NCBI GenBank assembly: GCA_016787565.1
Contig: JAEUUG010000012.1
Span: forward strand, 310,001 to 374,000
Reading direction: 5' to 3'
DNA: 64,000 bases
From: Cyclobacteriaceae bacterium
GTDB taxonomy: Bacteria > Bacteroidota > Bacteroidia > Cytophagales > Cyclobacteriaceae
Below the pieces are notes generated by a model. The model had not been told where the DNA came from. It saw only the letters and a program-made list of their open reading frames with translations, and made no database searches. This document shows, piece after piece, positions 33,906 to 42,884 of the stretch. Position numbers and translations under genes: made by a program. Every line of letters starts with the position of its first letter. The first letter of the stretch is position 1.

Positions 33906-36900
33906 CTATTTGAGAATCGAGATTGGAAAATCTCCACCAGATTTATAGGTGATCGGATTTTGAGCATCCCCTCCGTATTCTTTAATCAATTGCGGAACCC
34001 GGTCTTCCATGAAAATCATTAACTCAGTAATCGTTACTTTCTTATCGCCATTATCAGCTTTGCCATCTAAACCTTCCATCAAAGCATACGTGAAGGCACC
34101 GTGTTGCAACTGATCAAACTCCGTTGCATACTGCTTAGTGCCGCTTGAAGCTATCCAGACTACGCCAACACTTCGTGCCAACTGCACAATCGCCCGTTCA
34201 TCCGTTGCCGCAGCTCGAACCTTCTTTCCGGAAATGATACCACCGGAGTGACAGGCATCTGTCAGCACAATCTGCTTTTGACACCTGATCTGCGTTAACA
34301 GTTCAGTAAACTCATTTCCGGATATACCCTTTGTTCGAAGCTGTTCTGGATCGGCATACAGTTTTGTCACATTGGATGGCACAAAATAGAACGGACTGTT
34401 TCCATTCTCATCTTTGTGTTCTTCATCCAGCGAACCATGTCCTGCATAATAGAACAGAAACACATCTTCAGGTTTGGCGCGTGCCATAATAGACTTAAAG
34501 CCCTTCATGATATTTTCCTTTGTTGCATCCTCATCGTAAATAGGAATGGTGTTGATGCTCTTAAAAATACTCTTACCGTGTTCGGTCAATTTATCAACAA
34601 ACGCCTCAGCATCTGGTCTGGCATAATTCAGATTGTAATTCGTATTTTGATACTTGTTAATACCAATAGCCAGCACATGCAGTGTTGTTGTTGCTATAGC
34701 TTCACCCGTATATTCGATTGTTAGTGTTGATGGACGGGATTCGATTCGTTGAAGGTTGACTACTTTAACACGAAATTCATTGGCCTCATTCAGCATTTCC
34801 ACTTCGTAGGTCTTGGTAATTTTTTGTCCCTCGCCAGTTGTTTTTATTTTATCATCTGAAATGATCAGCTTATCATTTTGATAGATTTGCACCGTTTTAA
34901 CTCCTCCACCCCCATCAAAAACTTCAACGGTTAATGGTATCGTCTTGGCCTGTGTGAACCATTTACCTTTATCATACCGCAATAAGTCAGTTGAGCGGGT
35001 TGTGGCCGTAATGTCGAAGAAACCGGCAGAAGGTCGTTGCAGTTTACCCAAATCAAAAATACGTTGACCTGTCTCCTTCAGAATGTCCTCTACGCGTCTA
35101 CCCTGAATAATACTTTTCTCTAATTCGGTGGGTCGATATAGAATATCAAAGTATTGCTCTGCGGCAAAGAAGTCCGCCAGCTTATCAATTCCGCGGTTAA
35201 TGTGCCACCCGAAATATTGACTTCCTGCAGAAGAGCATGAGAAGTATCCGCTGGGTGTCCAGCAAACCCATTCATTATCTTCAGTAATGAAAAGTGTAGC
35301 GAAGGGCACAACAACCTCCCCTAAGGTCTTATAAACTTCTTCAATATTTTTATACGATTTATTACCATTGCTTTTCAGGAAATCGATAACATCCTTCCAT
35401 GCTTTTTTGGTTGACACCGTGGTAAGGGAATCTACCGGCAAAGAGGTGAAAAATTTATCCCATTCTTTTCCTTCAAAGGCTTTACGCAAAGGTGGCGCGT
35501 AGCCTGTCTCCGATAACTTCCAAAGTATTATGGACTGATCTTCGCCACCGGATGCGAGATATTTTCCATCTGCACTCACAGTAACAGCACGTACTGCGCC
35601 CGAGTGTCCAACGAATTCTTTACTTAAATATCCGTTTTTGTCGAAAAGTTTAAGAGAGAAGTCACTCCCTACCACAACACTTCCATCGGGCAGCGCCTGA
35701 TAATCTAAAATTCTACCATCAATATTAGGGTCAGTATTGACAACTTTTCCCTTTGACATTTCGATGGAATTCTCACTGGTTTGCGCCAGGTCTTTATTTG
35801 TATTACCTGAACCAGCAACTTGACCCGGGCTGCGGTTTACAGAGAGATTGCCAAAATTGAAACTCGTTTTGTACTGGGGCTTTCCGTTTTTGGTAAAATC
35901 ACGACTCACAAAGAGTTCAAGACCATTTCCAAAAGCAAGGTCCTGAATAGCACTTCCTTTACCCTTTATCCTGCGAACAGTTAATCCATTAATAGCATTC
36001 CAAAGCAATATTTCGTTATTGATTCCTCCAGCAGATGCCACCACATAATTGCCACTCATGGAGGGAGAAAAGGCAGCACTAAACACAGCATTATCATGAA
36101 CTGTATAGTCCGTAAATTTAGTGCCTGCTGGAATCTGCCAACTCATTCCCTTTCCGGTGACATCCAGGCCAACCAAAATCTTTGAATCAGCTGAGAAGGC
36201 CATAGCATTTACCGGAGCAGATATTTTATCAAACTCTTTTACAACACTGCCATCGGTACGCCATAAAATGAGTTCATTCTCATAACTGCTGCTGGCAAGG
36301 TAAAAACCGTCAGGTGCATAAACGACCTTGTCAATTAGTCCTTTGTGTTTCTTTAATACTTTGGGAGTTGGTTTTGCTACTGATCCATTGTCAAGGCCGG
36401 CAAGATTAAACAGCAAAATGTCTTTGCTTTCATGCGCTACCGCTAATTCCTGGGTTTTCGGATTGAATGAAATGCTTGATACGCGCGATGGCGTAGGGAT
36501 GGTGAGCACGGTTTTAATCTCCGCTGCATCGCCCATTTTCCATATCCTTACGGTATTATCATCTCCTCCACTGGCCAAATACGACCCTGTTCCGCTAAAA
36601 CTCAAACAATTGATAACATTGGTATGGCCCTTGGCAGTGCCTACCTGCTGATTCTTTTCGAGGTCGATGATAATGATGTAGTTCTCGCTCTCCGAACTCA
36701 CAGGATATCCGGCAACAGCCAACAACTTTCCGTTGGGCGAAATGGCCGAAGAATAAAACATGCCTTCCGGTCCATCGCCAATCTGCGATTCAAATTTTTG
36801 TACCATCTCCCCGGTTTCCGCATTCCAAACGCGGATGGTTTTATCCTCTGATATAGAAATGATTTTTCGTCCATCGGGTGTAAATAGAATGTTATGAACC

Positions 36901-37007
36901 TTGGCAGAATGCCCCATGGGATTGACGACAATGCGGGGTGCCTGAGCTGCGCTTTCTCCTATCACAAGCAGAAAGATGAACCCTAGTAGATACGTAAGCC
37001 TTGACAT
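33906..37007 (-). CDS. Exported WD40-repeat protein with C-terminal caspase (peptidase C14) domain
   Basis: A 1033-residue protein with signal peptide (about 1-22, ending SAAQA). WD40 repeats fill about 30-345 and a further pair lies near 465-500 (HSAKVHNILFTPDGRKI, DKTIRVWNAETGE, HSGAVRAVTVSADGKYL), giving a beta propeller. A middle region of unknown fold (about 510-760) follows, then a caspase-like domain (about 780-1033) with catalytic His857 in YYAGHGS and Cys919 in DACHSGG. Both catalytic residues are present, so it is probably active. Export is unusual, as most bacterial caspase homologues are cytoplasmic. It converges on the second T9SS cassette. Substrate unknown. Confidence 0.88.
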   Translation of the reverse strand: MSRLTYLLGFIFLLVIGESAAQAPRIVVNPMGHSAKVHNILFTPDGRKIISISEDKTIRVWNAETGEMVQKFESQIGDGPEGMFYSSAISPNGKLLAVAGYPVSSESENYIIIIDLEKNQQVGTAKGHTNVINCLSFSGTGSYLASGGDDNTVRIWKMGDAAEIKTVLTIPTPSRVSSISFNPKTQELAVAHESKDILLFNLAGLDNGSVAKPTPKVLKKHKGLIDKVVYAPDGFYLASSSYENELILWRTDGSVVKEFDKISAPVNAMAFSADSKILVGLDVTGKGMSWQIPAGTKFTDYTVHDNAVFSAAFSPSMSGNYVVASAGGINNEILLWNAINGLTVRRIKGKGSAIQDLAFGNGLELFVSRDFTKNGKPQYKTSFNFGNLSVNRSPGQVAGSGNTNKDLAQTSENSIEMSKGKVVNTDPNIDGRILDYQALPDGSVVVGSDFSLKLFDKNGYLSKEFVGHSGAVRAVTVSADGKYLASGGEDQSIILWKLSETGYAPPLRKAFEGKEWDKFFTSLPVDSLTTVSTKKAWKDVIDFLKSNGNKSYKNIEEVYKTLGEVVVPFATLFITEDNEWVCWTPSGYFSCSSAGSQYFGWHINRGIDKLADFFAAEQYFDILYRPTELEKSIIQGRRVEDILKETGQRIFDLGKLQRPSAGFFDITATTRSTDLLRYDKGKWFTQAKTIPLTVEVFDGGGGVKTVQIYQNDKLIISDDKIKTTGEGQKITKTYEVEMLNEANEFRVKVVNLQRIESRPSTLTIEYTGEAIATTTLHVLAIGINKYQNTNYNLNYARPDAEAFVDKLTEHGKSIFKSINTIPIYDEDATKENIMKGFKSIMARAKPEDVFLFYYAGHGSLDEEHKDENGNSPFYFVPSNVTKLYADPEQLRTKGISGNEFTELLTQIRCQKQIVLTDACHSGGIISGKKVRAAATDERAIVQLARSVGVVWIASSGTKQYATEFDQLQHGAFTYALMEGLDGKADNGDKKVTITELMIFMEDRVPQLIKEYGGDAQNPITYKSGGDFPISILK

Positions 37008-37027
37008 GATCTTTTAGATTTAAGCCG

Positions 37028-37048
37028 ATAGGTAGTAAAGATACCTAT
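37028..37048 (-). promoter_or_regulatory. Inverted repeat overlapping a possible -7 element of the caspase gene
   Basis: ATAGGTA, seven bases, TACCTAT: a perfect 7-base inverted repeat 21 bases ahead of the caspase start codon. On the minus strand it includes TATCTTTA, one base from the -7 consensus TAnnTTTG. This could be an operator on the promoter. A plus-strand hairpin with a TTTTT tail is the alternative reading. Confidence 0.35.
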
Positions 37049-37167
37049 TTTTACAGCTAAACACGAAAAAGTGACCCCGGGAAACGGAGAGAATGGATTA
37101 TAGCCCATTTAGGGCCAAAAAATGATTAAATAGTGCCTTTCTTGATCTTTTGACTTTGTTCCTTCAG

Positions 37168-37260
37168 TCAATGACTATGGCTAGTCACTTGATTAAGCTT
37201 CTTTGCAGACCAAAAGAACAACACATAAAATAGGATGAAGGAAATAAAAACTAAAATCAT
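37168..37260 (-). CDS. Possible 30-residue single-helix membrane protein
   Basis: A short frame starting ATG at 37260. The translation has about 18 hydrophobic residues (MILVFISFILFYVLFFW) followed by a polar, positively charged end (SAKKLNQVTSHSH). That is the shape of a one-helix microprotein with its tail in the cytoplasm. No ribosome site stands out, and AT-rich DNA can produce such frames by chance. Confidence 0.3.
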   Translation of the reverse strand: MILVFISFILFYVLFFWSAKKLNQVTSHSH

Positions 37261-37436
37261 ATCAGTAGTGGTTAGGGTACAAAGATGGGCCTTCCCTTCT
37301 GCCTGGATTTGGTAGAAAAAAGGCTATCGGCACCGGAGTAAGATTAAGTTCAAATTTTACAACTTTCTGTTTTAGCCCCTTAAATACCCGGCAGCAAATG
37401 AGGGAAACAGTATATTGCGCATTATTTCAAAATCGT

Positions 37437-39101
37437 ATGAGGTTACTATTCGTATTGTTGCTTGTGCTCCTTACCCGCAGCATGGGGGTTGCCCAGCAAC
37501 AAAATTTAACAGGAGTTCCAAAAGATTGGTTTTTACGCGACCCTGAAACAGACCATTTACAGGGCGTTAGTGCAGACAAAGTCTATTCACTACTGACAGG
37601 CAAACCCTCCACAACAGTGATTGTTGCCGTCATTGATTCTGGAGTTGATATTGAACATGAAGATCTGAAAGATGTCATCTGGACGAACAAAGCCGAGATT
37701 GCCGGAAACGGTATCGATGATGACCGCAACGGATATATTGACGACCTCCATGGCTGGAATTTTATTGGTGGAAAAAATGGAAATGTGAAGGACGACTCTA
37801 ACGAGGTTACCCGCGAGTACAAGCGGCTGAAAGAAAAGTACGGTACGCTTGATGAAAAGCAGGGCCTCAAGAAGAACAAGGTAGAGTACACCTATTGGAA
37901 AAAAGTTAAGGAAAAGTATGAGCGCGACTCAAAATTTAACAATGAACAATATGTTCAGTTTAAAGAACAATATGATGCTTACACCAACATTTTTGGCACT
38001 GTTTCTTTTTGCGACAGCCTGCTTAAACAACATTTAAAAATCACCTCCATTTCAAAATCATCGCTGGATAATTTTGTTCCGCTAAACGACACCCTGTCTT
38101 ATGCTAAGGGAACACTTCAACGAGTCTATGAAAATCTGGAGGAAGACATGGATTTGAATGCCTTCATTCTAGAATTACAAGATTACCTCGAGTACCTGAA
38201 AGAAGGTGTTGATCATTTTGAAGTTGGAGAACTTTACGGCTATAATTTGGACTATGATTCGCGCAAGATCGTGGGCGATGAGTATACCAATATCAATGAA
38301 AAATTCTACGGCAACAATGATGTTACAGGGCCGGATGCCTTTCACGGTACACACGTGGCCGGTATTATCGGTGCCAATCGTCACAATGACCTTGGCATCA
38401 AAGGAATAGCCGACAATGTGAAAATCATGAGTGTACGGGTAGTCCCACCAAGTGGAGATGAACGTGATAAGGATGTTGCGAATGCCATTTTTTATGCTGT
38501 GAATAATGGTGCCCGGATTATCAATATGAGTTTTGGTAAATCATTCTCACCGAACAAAGATGTAGTGGATAAGGCAGTTAAATATGCTGAGTCCAAGGGA
38601 GTTTTATTGATTCACGCGGCAGGGAATGATGGAGACAACAATGATACCGATGAGAACTTCCCCAACCGCTACTACAAAGATGGTACTGAAGCCAAAAACT
38701 GGATTGAAATCGGTGCCTCTTCCTGGGGCACGGATAGTGATTTCGTGGCTTCTTTCTCGAATTATGGCAAGAAATCAGTTGACCTTTTTGCACCCGGAGT
38801 AAAGATCTACTCCACAGCACCAAATAACGATTATCGGGATGCTGATGGCACCAGTATGGCAAGCCCAACAACAGCCGGTGTAGCCGCCATTCTTCTTTCG
38901 TATTTTCCTGAACTAACTGCGGTGCAAACACGTGAAATCTTGCGCCAGTCAACTCGTAAGTTCGATAACCTAAAAGTAAAAAAGCCCGGCACGGAAGTAA
39001 ACGTAGATTTCAATCAATTGAGCAGTTCAGGTGGGTTGGTCAATGCCTATGAAGCCGTGAAGCTTGCCCTGAAAATGAAAGCCACAAGAGTGGAGAAATA
39101 A
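37437..39101 (+). CDS. Exported S8-family serine peptidase (subtilase)
   Basis: From the ATG at 37437 a 554-residue protein with a signal peptide (MRLLFVLLLVLLTRSMGVAQ). The catalytic triad is complete: Asp67 (VIDSGVD), His306 (HGTHVAG) and Ser473 (GTSMASP). The gap between Asp and His is about 240 residues, much longer than in subtilisin (about 30), and holds a charged, Lys/Glu/Tyr-rich insertion predicted helical (about 110-270). No T9SS sorting domain is visible at the C-terminus, so a periplasmic location is likely. The longer start at 37398 puts 13 residues before the signal peptide and is less likely. Confidence 0.88.
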   Translation: MRLLFVLLLVLLTRSMGVAQQQNLTGVPKDWFLRDPETDHLQGVSADKVYSLLTGKPSTTVIVAVIDSGVDIEHEDLKDVIWTNKAEIAGNGIDDDRNGYIDDLHGWNFIGGKNGNVKDDSNEVTREYKRLKEKYGTLDEKQGLKKNKVEYTYWKKVKEKYERDSKFNNEQYVQFKEQYDAYTNIFGTVSFCDSLLKQHLKITSISKSSLDNFVPLNDTLSYAKGTLQRVYENLEEDMDLNAFILELQDYLEYLKEGVDHFEVGELYGYNLDYDSRKIVGDEYTNINEKFYGNNDVTGPDAFHGTHVAGIIGANRHNDLGIKGIADNVKIMSVRVVPPSGDERDKDVANAIFYAVNNGARIINMSFGKSFSPNKDVVDKAVKYAESKGVLLIHAAGNDGDNNDTDENFPNRYYKDGTEAKNWIEIGASSWGTDSDFVASFSNYGKKSVDLFAPGVKIYSTAPNNDYRDADGTSMASPTTAGVAAILLSYFPELTAVQTREILRQSTRKFDNLKVKKPGTEVNVDFNQLSSSGGLVNAYEAVKLALKMKATRVEK

Positions 39102-39135
39102 ATGCTAAGCATCGGTCGATACTAAAACAAATACT

Positions 39136-40218
39136 ATGGACTTAAAATATGTTCCCCTCAATGATTTACATGTGAAATTGGGAGCGAAGATGGTGCCCTT
39201 CGCGGGTTACAATATGCCCGTACGGTATTCATCCGATATCGAAGAACATATGACGGTGCGGAAAGGTGTAGGTGTATTTGATGTTTCGCACATGGGTGAG
39301 TTTACTGTTAAAGGTCCACATGCGTTGGATCTCATACAACGGGTAACATCAAATGATGCCTCCAAACTCATTGACGGACAAGCACAGTACTCGTGTTTAC
39401 CGAATAAAGATGGTGGAATTGTTGATGATCTGATCGTTTATAAAATAAAAGACCAGGAGTATATGCTGGTGGTCAATGCATCCAATATTGAAAAGGACTG
39501 GAACTGGATCAGTCAATTCAATACCGGTGGTGCCGAGATGAAAAACATTTCGGATGACATCTGCCTCTTTGCTGTACAAGGGCCGAAGGCAGTGGAAGTT
39601 CTCCAGAAATTAACGGATACAGACCTGAGCGCAATAAAGTACTACCACTTCGCCATCGGGTCGCTGGCAGGTATTTCAAATGTTATACTTTCGAATACTG
39701 GTTATACCGGAGCAGGAGGTTTTGAAATTTATGTGCATCGCAGCCATGCCGAAAAAATCTGGAACGCAATATTTGATGCCGGCAAAGATGTTGACATTAA
39801 GCCCATCGGACTAGGAGCGCGCGATACACTTCGCCTTGAGATGGGGTTTTGCCTTTATGGAAATGATATTGATGACACCACCTCTCCTCTGGAAGCAGGC
39901 CTGGGTTGGATTACCAAATTCACAAAAGACTTTACCAATTCAGTTAATCTCAAAAAGCAAAAAGAAGATGGTGTAAAGAAAAAACTGATAGGGTTTAAAA
40001 TGATTGACAAAGGAATTCCTCGTCATGATTACCTGATAAAAGATTCCTCAGGAAATACCCTTGGAAAGGTAACTTCCGGCACCATGTCACCCATGCTGGG
40101 TTTTGGCATTGGTCTGGGATATGTTACAACTGACCATGCAGCCCCAGGTAAGGAAGTATTCATTGACATTCGGGGTAAGCATATAAAAGCAGAAGTGAGC
40201 AAGTTGCCATTCATCTGA
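39136..40218 (+). CDS. gcvT: Aminomethyltransferase, glycine cleavage system T protein
   Basis: Transfers the methylene group of glycine from the lipoylated H protein to tetrahydrofolate. The 360-residue length and motifs are canonical: [14 protein letters not shown] near the N-terminus, [11 protein letters not shown] (about 48-58), [12 protein letters not shown] (about 191-202) and [21 protein letters not shown] (about 222-242) with the folate-binding region. No other glycine cleavage gene is in the window and no glycine riboswitch lies in the 34-base gap upstream. Confidence 0.95.
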   Translation: MDLKYVPLNDLHVKLGAKMVPFAGYNMPVRYSSDIEEHMTVRKGVGVFDVSHMGEFTVKGPHALDLIQRVTSNDASKLIDGQAQYSCLPNKDGGIVDDLIVYKIKDQEYMLVVNASNIEKDWNWISQFNTGGAEMKNISDDICLFAVQGPKAVEVLQKLTDTDLSAIKYYHFAIGSLAGISNVILSNTGYTGAGGFEIYVHRSHAEKIWNAIFDAGKDVDIKPIGLGARDTLRLEMGFCLYGNDIDDTTSPLEAGLGWITKFTKDFTNSVNLKKQKEDGVKKKLIGFKMIDKGIPRHDYLIKDSSGNTLGKVTSGTMSPMLGFGIGLGYVTTDHAAPGKEVFIDIRGKHIKAEVSKLPFI

Positions 40219-40225
40219 AGACAGC

Positions 40226-40864
40226 ATGAGAGGGCTTTTTCTTTCTCTGATCCTCATTACTTCAACCGCTATCGCACAAACGGATGAAGAAATCAACAAT
40301 AACGCTGTCAACCTCATGGATGAAGGTCGCTATAAAGAAGCCATTCCTTTTTTTAGCAAACTTATTCAGGGGAATCCGGAGAATACACTTTACCGGTATA
40401 ACCGGGCCATTGCACTTTCTAATTTGGGACGAGTAAAAGAAGCATTAGCTGACTATACAATACTTTATGCTACCATTCCGGATGAAAGCGAATATGCTTT
40501 CCAGATTGGAAATAGTTACGAGGCTCTTGATAGCATACCGCAAGCTGATTTTTTCTTTTCTGAAGCCATCCGTTTGGATAACACAAATTATCTCTATTTT
40601 TTTAAGCGTGGCACACTCTACCTCAAACAATTTGAGTGGACTAAGGCAAGGCAAGATTTTGACGCTTCATTGGCCCTTAATCCTTATCACGATAACTCAC
40701 TTCACAATCGGGGTATTGCCCTCTATAAATTGGGCTTTAAAGAACTTGCCTGCACCGATTGGTGCCAAGCTATAGCGTTGGGAAATACGCACTCCATATC
40801 TCATTTAGAAAAAAATTGCAAAAAAAGATTAGAACCCTGCCAACCTAAAAATGAAGACAATTGA
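40226..40864 (+). CDS. Exported TPR-repeat protein
   Basis: A 212-residue protein with a short signal peptide (about 1-14, ending AIAQ) and at least four tetratricopeptide repeats from residue 20 to 195 (EGRYKEAIPFFSKLIQGNP, GRVKEALADYTILYATIP, FEWTKARQDFDASLALNP). It should act as a protein-protein scaffold in the periplasm. It follows gcvT by seven bases and overlaps the next gene by 14 bases, so all three are probably co-transcribed. No enzymatic motif. Confidence 0.82.
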   Translation: MRGLFLSLILITSTAIAQTDEEINNNAVNLMDEGRYKEAIPFFSKLIQGNPENTLYRYNRAIALSNLGRVKEALADYTILYATIPDESEYAFQIGNSYEALDSIPQADFFFSEAIRLDNTNYLYFFKRGTLYLKQFEWTKARQDFDASLALNPYHDNSLHNRGIALYKLGFKELACTDWCQAIALGNTHSISHLEKNCKKRLEPCQPKNEDN

Positions 40865-41555
40865 TGTTTGCCTCAGTCCGGATTTGATGCACCTCTACAA
40901 TGTACGAGACAAGACTGTTGTTGTTGTTGATATTTTGCGCGCCACATCCTGTATGACAACCGCCTTCGCGCACGGCATCGAAAGCATAACCCCATTTGCC
41001 AAGCTGGAAGAATGCCTGGCGATGAAAGCGCACGGTTATTTCACGGCTGGCGAGAGAGACGGAAAAAAAGTCGATGGTTTCGATTTTGGTAACTCCCCAT
41101 TTGAATATATGCACGAAAGTTTAAAAGGTAAAAATATTGCGTTTACGACCACCAACGGTACACAAGCTATGGTTAAGGCCGATGGCGCCCGCGAAATCAT
41201 TGTCGGTTCATTTCTGAATCTGTCATCGGTTGAGGCCTATTTGAGAAATGGAGCGAATAACGTTTTGGTTATTTGTGCCGGTTGGAAAGGAAAAGTAAAC
41301 CTGGAGGATACCTTGTTTGCCGGAGCACTGGTTGAACTGTTGAAAGACCACATTGAACCGGATTGTGATGCTCCGCTGGCCGCTCAGCACTTGTATAATC
41401 TTGCCAAGAATAAACTTTTCGATTTCCTGAAAGATTCATCTCATGTAAAGCGTTTAAACCGCCTCAACATCCAAAAAGATATTGAGTATTGCCTCACCAC
41501 GAATCTTTACTCGGTTGTTCCTGTTTTACATAACGGAAAATTGGTTATCGCTTAA
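40851..41555 (+). CDS. 2-phosphosulfolactate phosphatase family protein (ComB-like)
   Basis: A 234-residue protein of the ComB family, whose founder removes phosphate from 2-phosphosulfolactate in coenzyme M synthesis. The family pattern is visible: VVVVDILRATSCMTTAFAHG (about 22-41), FDFGNSPFE (about 76-84), TTTNGTQAM (about 99-107) and CAGWKGKVNLEDTLFAGAL. Bacteria of this group do not make coenzyme M, so the substrate may be another sulfonate, for example in sulfonolipid formation; that is speculation. It overlaps the TPR gene. Confidence 0.85.
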   Translation: MKTIDVCLSPDLMHLYNVRDKTVVVVDILRATSCMTTAFAHGIESITPFAKLEECLAMKAHGYFTAGERDGKKVDGFDFGNSPFEYMHESLKGKNIAFTTTNGTQAMVKADGAREIIVGSFLNLSSVEAYLRNGANNVLVICAGWKGKVNLEDTLFAGALVELLKDHIEPDCDAPLAAQHLYNLAKNKLFDFLKDSSHVKRLNRLNIQKDIEYCLTTNLYSVVPVLHNGKLVIA

Positions 41556-41572
41556 ATGAATTCCATCAGACC

Positions 41573-42163
41573 ATGAAAAAACTGGTCATTATCTTTTATC
41601 GCAACCCTGTTTTAGGAAAAGTAAAAACGCGATTAGCTAAAACGATTGGCGATGAGAAAGCGCTGGCTGTTTACCTTTATATGGCAGCGCATACACGTTC
41701 TATAACTGAAAATTTAACTCCGGATAAGATTGTTTACTACTCCGATTTCGTTGATCGTGAAGACGCCTGGAATAATTCCATCTACCGAAAATCTCTTCAG
41801 CAGGGAAAAGATCTGGGTGAAAAAATGTTTCGCGCATTTCAGGCAGGCTTTGAAAAGGGATATGAATCCATCTGCATCATTGGGACGGATTGTCTCGAAC
41901 TAAATACTTCCAGTATTGAATCAGCCTTTCAGGCACTGAGTAAGTATGACTGTGTTATCGGGCCGGCACGTGATGGTGGCTACTACCTGTTGGGCTGTAC
42001 TAACCTGCATCCGGAATTCTTCACCCAAAAATTATGGAGCACGTCCAGCGTGGCCAACGATACCATACACGATTTCCAACAACTTCGTTTGTCCTGGTTA
42101 TCACTACCGGTACTTCGGGATGTGGATGAAGCAAAAGACCTGCCGCCCGATTTTACTATTTGA
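41573..42163 (+). CDS. DUF2064/TIGR04282-family glycosyltransferase-like protein
   Basis: A 196-residue GT-A-fold protein. Motifs: NPVLGKVKTRLAKTIG (about 11-26), GTDCLEL with the metal-binding Asp (about 104-110) and GPARDGGYYLLGC (about 131-143). Members are annotated as arsenosugar-type or general glycosyltransferases, but few have been tested. It overlaps the convergent Crp/Fnr gene by eight bases. Confidence 0.83.
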   Translation: MKKLVIIFYRNPVLGKVKTRLAKTIGDEKALAVYLYMAAHTRSITENLTPDKIVYYSDFVDREDAWNNSIYRKSLQQGKDLGEKMFRAFQAGFEKGYESICIIGTDCLELNTSSIESAFQALSKYDCVIGPARDGGYYLLGCTNLHPEFFTQKLWSTSSVANDTIHDFQQLRLSWLSLPVLRDVDEAKDLPPDFTI

Positions 42164-42833
42164 GTTTATCCAGATCGCGGATAAGAATTTTCTTGCGATC
42201 GAAATTAATCAGATTCTGATCCTTTAGTTCATTCAGAATAGTGGTTACCGTTTGGCGGGAAGTTCCGGTTAAGGCTGCAATATCTTTATGTGTCAGTTTA
42301 GTGGGTATCATCGTTTCAAACCCAACCTTCTTGCCCTTCCAGGAAGCTGCATCCCGCAAAAATTCCACGATGCGGGTACGGGCATCCTTAAACACCAATA
42401 ATTCCATCCTGCGTTCCATCCGCATCAAACGAAGGCCTACCAATTTCAGCAAACGGAAACTAAGCTCTTTATCTTCCCACATTAAGGATTTCAAATCATC
42501 AATGCGCAACGGGCAAATGATAGTCTCTTCCATAGCCTGTGCAAAATCGCCTCGCTTCTCTTCCCCTGCCAGCGCGAGTTCACCAAATATTTCACCGTAT
42601 GTTAGTATTCCTTTTATTACTTCTTTTCCATCATCCAGGTAATGGCCAATTTTAACCCTGCCCTTGGCAATCATATAAATATAGTCAGCCGACTCTTCTG
42701 GGAAATAGATGAACTGATCACGCTTGTAATTTTTAAACTCGTGCTTATCGCCCATGGTCTTCACCTTATGTGGGCAAAGAATTTTGTACAGATTGACGCT
42801 TTCGAAGTACCAGAGAGCGGCAGGATTGGCCAT
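42156..42833 (-). CDS. Crp/Fnr-family transcriptional regulator (second)
   Basis: A 225-residue regulator: N-terminal segment ALWYFESVNLYKILCPHK, cyclic-nucleotide-binding beta-roll (about 35-130, with YGEIFGELALAGEEKRG), dimer helix and winged helix with THKDIAALTGTSRQTVTTILNELKDQ. The ELALAGEEKR stretch resembles the phosphate-binding cassette of nucleotide-binding Crp proteins, so it may bind a cyclic nucleotide. Not closely similar to the regulator at 7779-8405. It is divergent from the MOSC gene, 51 bases away. Confidence 0.87.
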   Translation of the reverse strand: MANPAALWYFESVNLYKILCPHKVKTMGDKHEFKNYKRDQFIYFPEESADYIYMIAKGRVKIGHYLDDGKEVIKGILTYGEIFGELALAGEEKRGDFAQAMEETIICPLRIDDLKSLMWEDKELSFRLLKLVGLRLMRMERRMELLVFKDARTRIVEFLRDAASWKGKKVGFETMIPTKLTHKDIAALTGTSRQTVTTILNELKDQNLINFDRKKILIRDLDKLK

Positions 42834-42884
42834 AGTGTTTGAGGGTTATTGTTTATGTTAGCAAAATATTTAGCGCAAAAGTTC

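Larger units (their letters stand above)
37008..37436. other. Divergent intergenic region between caspase and subtilase genes
   Basis: About 430 bases between two genes read outward. It contains an inverted repeat at 37028-37048 close to the caspase start, a possible 30-codon membrane ORF on the minus strand (37168-37260) and a 6-base inverted repeat TGACTA/TAGTCA at 37172-37187. Apart from these I see no gene; promoters for both flanking genes should lie here. Confidence 0.6.
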
